A DNA stretch of 64,000 nucleotides from Streptomyces sp. CB02058 (GTDB lineage Bacteria > Actinomycetota > Actinomycetes > Streptomycetales > Streptomycetaceae). The notes below the pieces were generated by a model. The model was given only the letters and a program-made list of their open reading frames with translations. It made no database searches and was not told the origin of the DNA. Numbering within the stretch: position 1 is the first letter of the stretch; every line of letters begins with the position of its first letter. Positions 35,076 through 43,277 of the stretch are shown piece by piece. The stretch spans positions 496,001 through 560,000 of the forward strand of contig NZ_LIPG01000007.1 in assembly GCF_001905505.1 (NCBI RefSeq), written 5' to 3'. The position numbers and the translations under genes are program-made.

Positions 35076-35104
35076 ACGCTATCGATAATCGTTTTCATTG
35101 TCAT
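35076..35104 (-). promoter_or_regulatory. Promoter of the metallophore-like operon
   Basis: On the minus strand ATGACA (35099-35104) and TAGCGT (35076-35081, matching TAnnnT) are spaced by 17 bp. The start would be near 35069, giving a leader of about 75 nt to the ATP-grasp GTG. Confidence 0.65.
35083..35097 (-). promoter_or_regulatory. Zur-like Fur-family box
   Basis: The 15-mer TGAAAACGATTATCG differs at two positions from the palindrome TGAAAACGATTTTCA, a form known for actinobacterial Zur sites. It lies wholly inside the 17-bp spacer of the promoter, so bound repressor would exclude RNA polymerase. The sequence is unlike the TTAGGTTAGGC iron box of DmdR/IdeR. Zur is the best candidate; another Fur-family protein is possible. 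Confidence 0.65.
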
Positions 35105-35203
35105 CTAAAACAGTGTCACTGCCGCTGGGAGCCGCTTTCCGTTGCGTCTCTCGCCGGACCGGAGTGGAATGACGTACAGGGGACCCGGAGGAAGGGACTC
35201 GCC

Positions 35204-35671
35204 ATGACTGACAGCGACAGCGACCGGGGGGACGACGTCTACCAGCCGCAGGAGCCGGAGGCCTCCGACCCCGCTGACCTGCTGGACGTGGAGGACACCC
35301 TCGACACGACAGGTGTCACCGACGTGCTGGAGGAGGGTTACTCCCCGCCCGACCGGCCGTGGGCCGTCGACGACGAGGGGACCACCGCGTCCGAGCAGCA
35401 CACGGGCGAGTCCCTCGACAGCCGCCTGACCAGGGAGGTTCCCGAAACTCCGGGTGCCTCCGAGGACTGGATCGGCGATCTGCCGGGCGGTGACGGCGAG
35501 CCGTACGACACCGAGGTGGGCACGGACCGCGCCGGGCGGCTCACTCAGGGGGGCGACGGCCATGTGCCCTCCACACTCACCGCCCAGGACGTCGGCATCG
35601 ACGGGGCCGCGGCCTCCGCCGAGGAGGCGGCGATGCATGTGATCCCCGAGGAGGAGGACCTGTTCGGGTAG
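35204..35671 (+). CDS. DUF5709 family acidic protein
   Basis: A 155-residue very acidic protein with the family blocks DDVYQPQEPE, GYSPPDRPWAVDDEGTTA, GESLDSRLTREVPE, DRAGRL and the C-terminal DVGIDGAAASAEEAAMHV. DUF5709 proteins are common in actinobacteria; function unknown. No signal peptide; largely disordered by composition. ATG at 35204 follows GGAGGAAGGG. Divergent from the metallophore-like operon but with its own region of control. Confidence 0.88.
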   Translation: MTDSDSDRGDDVYQPQEPEASDPADLLDVEDTLDTTGVTDVLEEGYSPPDRPWAVDDEGTTASEQHTGESLDSRLTREVPETPGASEDWIGDLPGGDGEPYDTEVGTDRAGRLTQGGDGHVPSTLTAQDVGIDGAAASAEEAAMHVIPEEEDLFG

Positions 35672-35683
35672 GAGCCGGCACCG

Positions 35684-35705
35684 CCGGGGCGCTGTTCCGC
35701 CCCGG
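35684..35705 (+). terminator. Terminator of the DUF5709 gene
   Basis: CCGGGGCG and CGCCCCGG pair around a 6-nt loop, 12 bp after the stop. A second hairpin with 9-bp arms follows at 35740-35759. Confidence 0.7.
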
Positions 35706-36116
35706 TCGCGCGGTCAGGCCGTCCCCTCCTCCCCGGCGTCCGCATCCGCACGGATGCGGGCCCGTCGCGCACCAGGCGCAGATCATGCGCATCAGGACAT
35801 ACGCGCGTACCATTCCGCCCGGCCGCGCCCCGGAGCGCACTCCCGCTCGTCACGTCCCGCACCTCCGAGACGTGCGTGCGCCCGTGGTGCCAGGGTGCGC
35901 GGACACACCGGTCGGAACGAGCCGCTGTGCTGCCCATGCCCCCGAAAACCTTTGGACTCCGACTGCCCGGCGAGGGGAGACTCTTCTCCGCCGGATCCCT
36001 TACCGCGGACGCGCGGCGAGCGCTTCCGCCCGGTGCGGTGACACGCCTTTCGCAGCGATGACTCCTGCCGCGGCCGAGGCCCGGAACAACTGCCCGCGAC
36101 ACGACATGAGGTCGGC
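35706..36116. other. Intergenic region, 411 bp
   Basis: Contains the hairpin CCGCATCCG/CGGATGCGG (35740-35759) and presumably the promoter of the ABC exporter gene. Short frames in it have poor coding bias. I see no gene. Confidence 0.5.
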
Positions 36117-37949
36117 ATGGAATCGCAGCAGTCCCAGGGCACCGGACCGGGCAGAGGCCCGGTCCGGCTCGCTCTCCGCCGCTACCTGCGGGAACTGACC
36201 CGCCAGCGCTTACTGTCCGTTCCCGCCCTCGCGCTCCCGGCGCTGGGCAACATCGGTATCACGTACGTCGCACCGCTCGTCGTCGCCAAGCTCGTCGGCC
36301 GGATCGCCGAGGACGGGACGCTGAGCATCGATGAGGCGCTCCCCTACGTCGCGCTCTTCGCCGGAGTCCTGCTGCTGGCCGAGACGCTGTGGCGGGTGGG
36401 CCTGCACTGCCTCAACCGCGTGGACGCACGGGGCATCGAGCACCTGTACGTCACCGGCATGGACGACCTGTTCGCCAAGGACGCCGCGTTCTTCCAGGAC
36501 AACTTCGCAGGATCGCTGACCAAGCGGGTGCTGAGTTTCGCCTCGCGCTTCGAGGAGTTCGTCGACACCCTCACGTTCAACGTCATCGGGAGTGTGGCCC
36601 CGCTGCTGTTCGGCACGGTGATCCTCTGGAGCTACGACCCCCTGCTGGTGGTCGGCCTGCTGGTGATGATCACACTGACCGCGGTCTGCGCCGCGCCGCT
36701 CATCCGGCGCCGTCAGAAGCTCGTCAACCGGCGGGAGGCGGCGATCGCCCGGGTGTCGGGCCATGTCTCCGACGCACTGATGAACATGGACACCGTGCGC
36801 GCCTTCGCGGCCGAGGAGCGTGAGGCCGCCGAACACCGCGCACGGGTCGCGGAGTCGCGCCGTCTGACGCTGCGCTCGTGGGACTACGGCAATCTCCGCA
36901 TCGACACCTTCGTCGCACCGATGTCGGTGCTCACCAACGCGCTCGGCCTGCTGCTCGCCGTCGGAATCGGCGCCGGGGGCGGCAATGTGGAGGCGATCGT
37001 CGTCGCCTTCACCTACTACACCGGCTCGACCCGCATCATGTTCGAGTTCAACCAGATCTACCGCCGCCTCGAAAGCTCGATGACCGAGGCCGCGCAGTTC
37101 ACCGAACTGCTCCTCACGGAACCGACCGTGGTCGATCCCCCGGCGCCTGAGCCCCTGCTCACGAAGACGGCGGACGTCCGCTTCGAGCACGTCACCTTCG
37201 CCCACGGCGGCGCCGACCCGATCTTCGAGGGCCTGGATCTGGATGTGCCGAGCGGATCGAGGATCGGGCTCGTCGGGCGGTCGGGCGGTGGGAAGACCAC
37301 ACTGACCCGGCTCCTGCTGAGGATGTCCGACGTCCAGTCGGGCCGCATCCTGATCGGCGGTCAGGACATCAGCCGGCTGCGCCAGTCGGACCTGCGGAGT
37401 CTCATCGCGTACGTTCCCCAGGAACCCGCGATGTTCCACCGCACGCTGCGCGAGAACATCCTCTTCGCCCGGCCCGACGCCACCGAGGCGGAGGTCCGTG
37501 CGGCCGCCGACGCCGCGCACGTCACCGAGTTCGCCGACGGCCTTCCCGCGGGCTTCGACACGATGGTCGGGGAGCGGGGCGTGAAGCTCTCGGGCGGGCA
37601 GCGCCAGAGGGTCGCCCTCGCCAGGGCCATCCTGCGCGACGCGCCGGTCCTGCTCCTGGACGAGGCGACCAGCGCGCTGGACTCCGAGAGCGAGACGCTC
37701 GTCCAGCAGGCGTTGTGGCAGCTGATGGAGGGCAGGACCGCACTGGTCGTCGCCCACCGCCTGAGCACGGTCGCGGCCATGGACCACCTGATCGTCCTGG
37801 ACCACGGCCGCATCGCCGAGCAGGGCACGCACCAGGAACTACTGCTCACCGACGGTGCGTACGCCAAGCTCTGGCACCACCAGTCCGGCGGATTCCTCGT
37901 CGACACCGCCGTCGGCCGGCCCGCCGCCCCGGCCGAACAGGCACGCTGA
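36117..37949 (+). CDS. ABC exporter, fused membrane and ATPase domains
   Basis: A 610-residue half-size type IV ABC exporter. Residues 1-340 form the six-helix membrane domain (DDLFAKDAAFFQDNFAGSL is the usual coupling region), and 350-590 the ATPase with Walker A GRSGGGKTTL, signature LSGGQRQRV, Walker B VLLLDEATSALD and H-loop VVAHRLS. It should work as a homodimer exporting a lipid, peptide or drug. A TTA leucine codon at 36210-36212 (codon 32) makes its translation depend on the bldA tRNA in Streptomyces, which would place it late in development. The start ATG has GAGG upstream. No partner gene is adjacent, so the substrate is open. Confidence 0.92.
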   Translation: MESQQSQGTGPGRGPVRLALRRYLRELTRQRLLSVPALALPALGNIGITYVAPLVVAKLVGRIAEDGTLSIDEALPYVALFAGVLLLAETLWRVGLHCLNRVDARGIEHLYVTGMDDLFAKDAAFFQDNFAGSLTKRVLSFASRFEEFVDTLTFNVIGSVAPLLFGTVILWSYDPLLVVGLLVMITLTAVCAAPLIRRRQKLVNRREAAIARVSGHVSDALMNMDTVRAFAAEEREAAEHRARVAESRRLTLRSWDYGNLRIDTFVAPMSVLTNALGLLLAVGIGAGGGNVEAIVVAFTYYTGSTRIMFEFNQIYRRLESSMTEAAQFTELLLTEPTVVDPPAPEPLLTKTADVRFEHVTFAHGGADPIFEGLDLDVPSGSRIGLVGRSGGGKTTLTRLLLRMSDVQSGRILIGGQDISRLRQSDLRSLIAYVPQEPAMFHRTLRENILFARPDATEAEVRAAADAAHVTEFADGLPAGFDTMVGERGVKLSGGQRQRVALARAILRDAPVLLLDEATSALDSESETLVQQALWQLMEGRTALVVAHRLSTVAAMDHLIVLDHGRIAEQGTHQELLLTDGAYAKLWHHQSGGFLVDTAVGRPAAPAEQAR

Positions 37950-37954
37950 CCGGT

Positions 37955-37988
37955 GCGGTGCCCCGGTGCTCGCACACCGGGGCACCGC
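37955..37988 (+). terminator. Strong terminator after the ABC exporter
   Basis: A 14-bp perfect stem starting GCGGTGCCCCGGTG with a 6-nt loop begins 5 bp past the stop. Confidence 0.8.
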
Positions 37989-38111
37989 GCGTCTCCGGCC
38001 GGCGGACCGCTCCCTCCCGGCCGGTGGATCACACGCTCCGTGCCGGTGGACCGCGGCCTCGCTGCCGGGCAGATCGCGCCCGTCGGCCGCCGCGCCCGCG
38101 CCCAGGGCTCA

Positions 38112-38140
38112 TTGACACGGCGAAGGATCACACCGAGACT
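38112..38140 (+). promoter_or_regulatory. Promoter before a leader peptide and the LLM gene
   Basis: TTGACA (38112-38117) and GAGACT (38135-38140) are 17 bp apart. The transcription start would fall at about 38147-38148, on the ATG of the short leader frame. Confidence 0.6.
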
Positions 38141-38147
38141 CGATCGC

Positions 38148-38219
38148 ATGTACGAGGTCCGGCCCCTTCCCAGCGAGCGCTGTCCCCGTCTCGTCCGCGC
38201 GTCGCGCGCCGGGTGTTGA
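38148..38219 (+). CDS. Short leader peptide (23 residues), possibly sulfur-responsive
   Basis: ATG at the predicted transcription start opens a 23-residue frame beginning MYEVRPLPSERCPRLV and ending in a Gly-Cys stop. It is Arg-rich with two cysteines, the second being the last residue. Small leaderless frames of this kind precede sulfur-assimilation operons in actinobacteria. The LLM flavin oxidoreductase gene 300 bp downstream is of the alkanesulfonate-monooxygenase type, which fits cysteine-dependent attenuation. No homology is claimed. Confidence 0.4.
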   Translation: MYEVRPLPSERCPRLVRASRAGC

Positions 38220-38521
38220 CCTTCACCGCGCCCCTCCCGCTTCCGCGCCCGGGCCCCCGCGCCTGATCCGGCCTCAGAGCCCCGCACCGCCGATACGTGG
38301 TGCGCGGCCGGCCGGCGCGCGCCCCGGCATCGGCCGTCCGTCCTGATTCAGGCCCGCCCCTCACGCGTCGCGCATACCGGCGTGTGCGCGCCGCGTCCGG
38401 CCCGACTCCAGCGGCACGACGGCCGATGTCCCCGGCATGGACGCCCCCGTCCCCCCTCCCCGCCACCGGCCTGGCCCGCCGCGCCCCGGCGCGCCGGCCG
38501 ATCAGTGATCGGAACACCACG
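38220..38521. other. Leader region between short frame and LLM gene
   Basis: About 300 bp of very G+C-rich sequence able to form several hairpins (for example around 38303-38323). If the short frame is an attenuator leader, the regulatory structure must lie here. No other gene seen. Confidence 0.4.
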
Positions 38522-39592
38522 ATGAGCCCCAAGTTCCTCTGGTACATCCCCAACACCGTCGAGCCCGGTCACCGGGGCGACGACACGACGACCGGCTGGG
38601 GGTCCATCGAGTACTCGACCGACCTCGCCCTCACCGCGGAGGCGCACGGCTGGAGCGGCGCCCTGCTCGGCACCGGCTGGGGACGCCCCGACACCTTCAC
38701 GGTGGCCACGGCGCTGGCGGCGCGCACCACGACGTTCGAGCCGCTGATCGCCGTCCGCCCCGGATACTGGCAGCCGGCACATCTCGCGAGCGCGGCGGCC
38801 ACCCTCGACCAACTCAGCCGTGGTCGCGTCCTGTTCAACATCGTCAGCGGGCTGGACGATCTCGGGGCCTATGGCGACACCAACGTCGTACCGGCCCAGC
38901 GGTACGCGCGTACGGAGGAGTTCCTCCATCTCCTGCGGCGCCTGTGGACCGAGGAGGACGTCACCTTCAGTGGCGAGTACTTCCAGGTGACCGGCTCCAC
39001 GGTGGCCCCGCGCCCGTACGTGACCGGGGAGCGGGCGCATCCCACGCTCTACTTCGGCGGCGCGTCCCCGGCCGCGGAGCGGGTGTCGGCGGCCGAGGCG
39101 GACGTCCAGCTCTTCTGGGGCGAGCCACTCGACGGGGTCGCCGAACGCATCGACCGGCTCAGGGCGCTGAGCGGGCAGCTGGGCCGGCGGCACGAGCCGC
39201 TGGAGTTCGGGCTGCGCATCACCACCCTGGTACGCGACACCACCGAGGAGGCCTGGCAGGCGGCGGAGGAGAAGGTCGCCGCGATGGCGGCGGCCGACGG
39301 CGCCCCCTGGACGGGCAACCGCCGGACCGCGGTGGGTCAGCAGCGGCTCTTCGACCTCGCCGCGCGGGGTGAGGTGCTCGACAGCTGCCTCTACACCACC
39401 CCGGGCAGATACGGAGGCGGCGGAGCGGGGACCACATGGCTCGTCGGCTCCCCCGCCGATGTAGCCACGGCCCTGGAGAACTACGCCAAGCTCGGCATCA
39501 CGCATTTCGTCCTCTCCGACACTCCCTACAAGCAGGAGATCGGCCGCATCGGGGACCAGCTTCTTCCCCTGCTCCGGGAGCCTTCCGCCTGA
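38522..39592 (+). CDS. LLM-class flavin-dependent oxidoreductase (SsuD-like)
   Basis: A 356-residue luciferase-like monooxygenase close to alkanesulfonate/sulfone monooxygenases: FLWYIPNT at the N terminus, GWSGALLGTGWGRPDTFTVA, the YWQPAHLASAAATLDQLSRGR core and LYFGGASPAAERVSA. It uses reduced FMN and oxygen to cleave C-S (or related) bonds, freeing sulfite for assimilation. No FMN reductase or ABC importer is next to it. A short Cys-containing leader frame upstream suggests sulfur control. Weak ribosome site (GGAA) before the ATG at 38522. Terminated by the hairpin at 39611-39643. Confidence 0.88.
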   Translation: MSPKFLWYIPNTVEPGHRGDDTTTGWGSIEYSTDLALTAEAHGWSGALLGTGWGRPDTFTVATALAARTTTFEPLIAVRPGYWQPAHLASAAATLDQLSRGRVLFNIVSGLDDLGAYGDTNVVPAQRYARTEEFLHLLRRLWTEEDVTFSGEYFQVTGSTVAPRPYVTGERAHPTLYFGGASPAAERVSAAEADVQLFWGEPLDGVAERIDRLRALSGQLGRRHEPLEFGLRITTLVRDTTEEAWQAAEEKVAAMAAADGAPWTGNRRTAVGQQRLFDLAARGEVLDSCLYTTPGRYGGGGAGTTWLVGSPADVATALENYAKLGITHFVLSDTPYKQEIGRIGDQLLPLLREPSA

Positions 39593-39610
39593 CGCCACGG
39601 GGACCGCCGC

Positions 39611-39643
39611 GCGAGGGGCCGGCCGGAGGGTCGGGCCCCTCGC
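39611..39643 (+). terminator. Terminator after the LLM gene
   Basis: GCGAGGGGCC and GGCCCCTCGC form a 10-bp stem with a 13-nt loop, 18 bp after the stop. Confidence 0.65.
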
Positions 39644-39942
39644 CCACGGCCCTCGACGGCCCGGCGGACCGCCGAAGAAGAACGGCGTGTTGCGTACCGC
39701 CGTATCCCCTGGACCTCGATATGTGTATCTGCCAGGCTCTCCGGCGTGATCGGCATACCGCGCATCCCCGCCCGGACCCGTTTCGAGGCCGCCGGGTCGT
39801 CCGCACGCGACGGCGGCCCGGCGCGCCCGTCCTGTCCCGGCCGCCGCTGAGCGGCCGTCCCGCAGGTCCCCCGCGCCGCCTTCGTACGGACGCACACCCC
39901 CCGCGCGTTGTGCGCGTACCACCCTGGAAAGGGAGCAGAACC

Positions 39943-40989
39943 ATGACGACCTACCGAACCCTCGGCCGTACGGGTGTGAAGGTCAGCCCGCTGACGCTCG
40001 GCGCCATGAACTTCGGCGCCTGGGCCAACCGCGACCACGACGAGGCCGTCAAGATCATCCATCAGGCTCTCGACGCCGGGATCAACGTCATCGACACGGC
40101 GGACGTCTACTCGCGGGGCGAGAACGAGGAGATCGTCGGCAAGGCCCTCGCGGGCGGCCGTCGCGACGACGTCTTCCTCGCGACCAAATTCCATGGCCAG
40201 GTGGACGACAACCCCCAGCACCAGGGCAATTCCCGCCGCTGGATCTTCAAGGCCGTCGAGAACAGCCTTCGCCGTCTGAACACCGATCACATCGATCTGT
40301 ACCAGGCGCACCGCCCCGATCCGTCGACGGACATCGAGGAGACCATCGGGGCCCTCGACGACCTCGTGCGGCAGGGAAAGATCCGCTACTTCGGCACCAC
40401 CACCTTCGAGCCCCATCAGATCGTCGAGGGACAGTGGGCCGCCGAGCGCCTCCGTCTGCAGCGCCCCGTCACCGAGCAGCCCCCGTACTCCGTCCTGGCC
40501 AGGGCGGCCGAGCGCGCGGTGCTCCCCGTGGCCGAGCGGTACGGCCTCGGGGTGCTGCCCTGGAGTCCGCTGGCCGGCGGCTGGCTGTCCGGCCGCTACC
40601 GCAAGGGGGACCAGGGCCACGCGGAGTCCAGCCGCCTGGAACGCCAGCCGCACCGCCACGATCCGGCTCTGGAGGCGAACCGGCGAAAGCGCGAGGCCGC
40701 GGAGCTGCTCGGGGAGCTCGCCGAAGAGGCGGGACTGTCCCTGATCCACCTGGCGCTGGCGTTCGTCCTGGAGCACCCGGCCGTGTCCACCGTGATCATC
40801 GGTCCGCGTACCCAGGAGCACCTGGTGAGCCAGCTCGGTGCCGCGGACGTCCGCCTGACGCGGGACGTGCTGGACCGGATCGACGAGATCGTGGCGCCCG
40901 GAGTCACGATCAGCCCGGCCGACGAGGGCTACCAGCCGCCGTCCCTGACCGACGCCGCCACACGCCGCCGCGGGGCGGCCGGCCGCTGA
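39943..40989 (+). CDS. Aldo/keto reductase
   Basis: A 348-residue NADPH-dependent aldo/keto reductase of the AKR11/voltage-channel-beta-like branch. The start TLGRTGVKVSPLTLGAMNFG, the catalytic Asp/Tyr in DTADVYSRGENE, Lys in FLATKFHG and His in LYQAHRPDP are in place, and the C-terminal cofactor-binding region STVIIGPRTQEHL is intact. The ATG at 39943 follows GGAAAGGGAG. The frame is open upstream for more than 160 codons, including an ATG at 39721 that starts MCICQALRRD, but that part lacks family similarity. Confidence 0.92.
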   Translation: MTTYRTLGRTGVKVSPLTLGAMNFGAWANRDHDEAVKIIHQALDAGINVIDTADVYSRGENEEIVGKALAGGRRDDVFLATKFHGQVDDNPQHQGNSRRWIFKAVENSLRRLNTDHIDLYQAHRPDPSTDIEETIGALDDLVRQGKIRYFGTTTFEPHQIVEGQWAAERLRLQRPVTEQPPYSVLARAAERAVLPVAERYGLGVLPWSPLAGGWLSGRYRKGDQGHAESSRLERQPHRHDPALEANRRKREAAELLGELAEEAGLSLIHLALAFVLEHPAVSTVIIGPRTQEHLVSQLGAADVRLTRDVLDRIDEIVAPGVTISPADEGYQPPSLTDAATRRRGAAGR

Positions 40990-41145
40990 CCTGCGCGGGA
41001 GTGGGACCATCCGGGGCGCGGTCGCGACACCCTGGCGGACTCCCGGGCCGCGGCCACCCCCGCGCCGTAAGCTCGGTAGCCCGTTCCAGCACGGCGGTCG
41101 GCCGGAGTGCCGAACGCGACGAGACCGGAAGCAGGCAGGGTCACA

Positions 41146-42585
41146 ATGAGCAGCACAGCGCAGATCGGTGTCACAGGGCTTGCCGTCATGGGGCGCAACC
41201 TGGCCCGGAACTTCGCACGCAACGGCTACACCGTCGCTCTCCACAACCGCACCGCCGCCCGCACCCACGAGCTCGTCGAACACTTCGGCGACGAGGGTGA
41301 TTTCATCGCGACGGAGAGCGCCGAGGACTTCGTGGCGGCCCTGGAGAGGCCGCGGCGTCTGGTCGTCATGGTGAAGGCGGGGGAAGCCACGGACGCGGTG
41401 ATCGCGGAGTTCGCGCCTCTCCTGGAATCCGGTGACATGATCATCGACGGCGGCAACGCGCACTTCGCGGACACCCGCCGCCGTGAACGCGAGCTGCGCG
41501 AGCAGGGCATCCACTTCGTCGGCACCGGTGTCTCCGGCGGGGAGGAGGGCGCGCTCAACGGCCCGAGCATCATGCCGGGCGGCAGCAAGGAGTCGTACGA
41601 GTCGCTGGGCCCGATGCTGGAGAAGATCTCGGCGAAGGCCAAGGACGGGGCTCCGTGCGTTACGCACATCGGCCCGGACGGTGCAGGGCACTACGTCAAA
41701 ATGGTGCACAACGGCATCGAGTACGCCGACATGCAGCTCATCGGCGAGGCGTACCAGCTGCTCCGTGACGTGGCCGGCTACTCCGCCGAGGAGATCGCGG
41801 GCATCTTCCGCACGTGGAACACAGGGCGCCTGGACTCCTACCTCATCGAGATCACCGCGGACGTGCTCTCCCATGTCGACGCGGCGACCGGCAAGCCTTT
41901 CGTGGACGTGGTGGTCGACCAGGCGGAGCAGAAGGGCACCGGCCGCTGGACGGTGCAGATCGCGCTCGACCTGGGCGTCCCAGTCTCCGGTATCGCCGAA
42001 GCCGTCTTCGCCCGCTCGGTCTCCGGCCACGCCGACCTCCGCGAGGCCTCACGCCACCTCGCGGGACCGACGGCCCGCAAGCTCGGCACGGACGAGGCGG
42101 CGGCCTTCGCCGATCAGGTCGAACAGGCGCTGTACGCCTCGAAGATCGTCTCCTACACCCAGGGCTTCCACGAGATCGCGGCCGGCAGCGAGGAGTACGA
42201 CTGGAACGTCGACCTCGGCAAGGTCGCCTCGATCTGGCGCGGCGGATGCATCATCCGGGCCGCGTTCCTCGACAGGATCACCAGCGCCTACGAGGCGCAG
42301 CCCCAGCTGCCCAGCCTCCTCTCCGACAAGAGCTTCGCCGAGGAGATCGCCGCCGCACAGGACGACTGGCGCTCGGTGATCGCCACCGCCGTCACCCAGG
42401 GCGTCCCCACCCCCGCCTTCGCCGCCACCCTCGCCTACTACGACTCCCTGCGCGCCGAACGCCTCCCCGCCGCCCTCACCCAGGGCCAGCGCGACTACTT
42501 CGGCGCCCACACCTACCGCCGCGTCGACCGCGACGGCGTCTTCCACACCCTCTGGGGCGGCGACAAGACCGAGGTCGAGAGCTGA
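41146..42585 (+). CDS. gnd: 6-Phosphogluconate dehydrogenase, decarboxylating
   Basis: A 479-residue enzyme of the oxidative pentose phosphate pathway, converting 6-phosphogluconate to ribulose 5-phosphate with NADP. The dinucleotide fold IGVTGLAVMGRNLARNFA, the NADP-contacting NRT, VMVKAG, the IIDGGNAHFADT loop, the GTGVSGGEEGALNGPSIMPGG signature and catalytic lysine/glutamate in HYVKMVHNGIEYADMQ are present. Length is that of the long (dimeric) form. Streptomycetes often have more than one gnd copy, and the long form is one of them; the other is not in the window. ATG at 41146 with AGGCAGGG upstream. Confidence 0.95.
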   Translation: MSSTAQIGVTGLAVMGRNLARNFARNGYTVALHNRTAARTHELVEHFGDEGDFIATESAEDFVAALERPRRLVVMVKAGEATDAVIAEFAPLLESGDMIIDGGNAHFADTRRRERELREQGIHFVGTGVSGGEEGALNGPSIMPGGSKESYESLGPMLEKISAKAKDGAPCVTHIGPDGAGHYVKMVHNGIEYADMQLIGEAYQLLRDVAGYSAEEIAGIFRTWNTGRLDSYLIEITADVLSHVDAATGKPFVDVVVDQAEQKGTGRWTVQIALDLGVPVSGIAEAVFARSVSGHADLREASRHLAGPTARKLGTDEAAAFADQVEQALYASKIVSYTQGFHEIAAGSEEYDWNVDLGKVASIWRGGCIIRAAFLDRITSAYEAQPQLPSLLSDKSFAEEIAAAQDDWRSVIATAVTQGVPTPAFAATLAYYDSLRAERLPAALTQGQRDYFGAHTYRRVDRDGVFHTLWGGDKTEVES

Positions 42586-43277
42586 GCGGGTAGCGGACCT
42601 GGCGCCGGACCGAACCGCGTGACCCGGCCGCTGGAGCCGTCGAACAACGCGGCCGGGGCAGACGGGTCAGTTGCGCACAGCGGGCCCACGGTGGCGCGTA
42701 GTTCGCCCGGCGCCGCCCGGCCGGCGTCGCGGATCTGTCCGAGAGCCTTCAGGACGCCGCGCGGGACGGTCGGCGAACTTCCCCACCGTCGTCCAACGCA
42801 CGGCACGACCGTCGGGTGCGGGGCGCTGATCGCCGCTGCCACCTGTGGGCCCGTCAGTGGTGTCTCCGCCTTTCCGCGCACGTCCGGCCCGGCCTGAGCC
42901 GGACACCGCGTCACCGCAGGTGAAGCAACTCCACTCCGCAGCAGGATGGTTGTGCCGGAGGTCTGATCCTGTGGCAGACAGTGATGGTGTGGACACGCCA
43001 TAACGAAGGGGGCCAGACTCGCCTCAGCCCTCTACGGGGAAACCGGGAAGGACTCACAACGGAGGCGCCGTGCCAACGCGTACGATCCGGCCCGCGCTCA
43101 AGATGTGTCATGGCCATGGCAATATCACTGCACGGCCGTGGGCCCCGCACCTTCCACAGGGTGCGCGGCCGATCGGACACGGCCGCGGGCGGGCGCCGCT
43201 CGCGGCCGAACCGGATCGGACCTGCCGTTCCGCGCTCCTCCCCCACCCTCCCCCCACATCCGAGCAGGAGTGAACCG
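42586..43277. other. Intergenic region, 692 bp, no supported gene
   Basis: Several open frames exist on both strands, the longest on the minus strand (42513-43001) running into the gnd 3' end, with no recognisable domain and no ribosome site. A hairpin CCCGGCCG/CGGCCGGG (42623-42657) follows gnd. The region may hold promoters for the wall hydrolase, or a decayed gene. Confidence 0.5.

Noticed and set aside
35083..35097. Iron box (DmdR/IdeR) for the metallophore-like operon
   Set aside because: The site lacks the TTAGGTTAGGC pattern and instead fits a Fur-family palindrome, so iron control by DmdR is less likely than Zur.
42513..43001. 162-codon minus-strand frame after gnd
   Set aside because: It runs into the gnd 3' end, with no domain or ribosome site; kept only as a note on the intergenic region.
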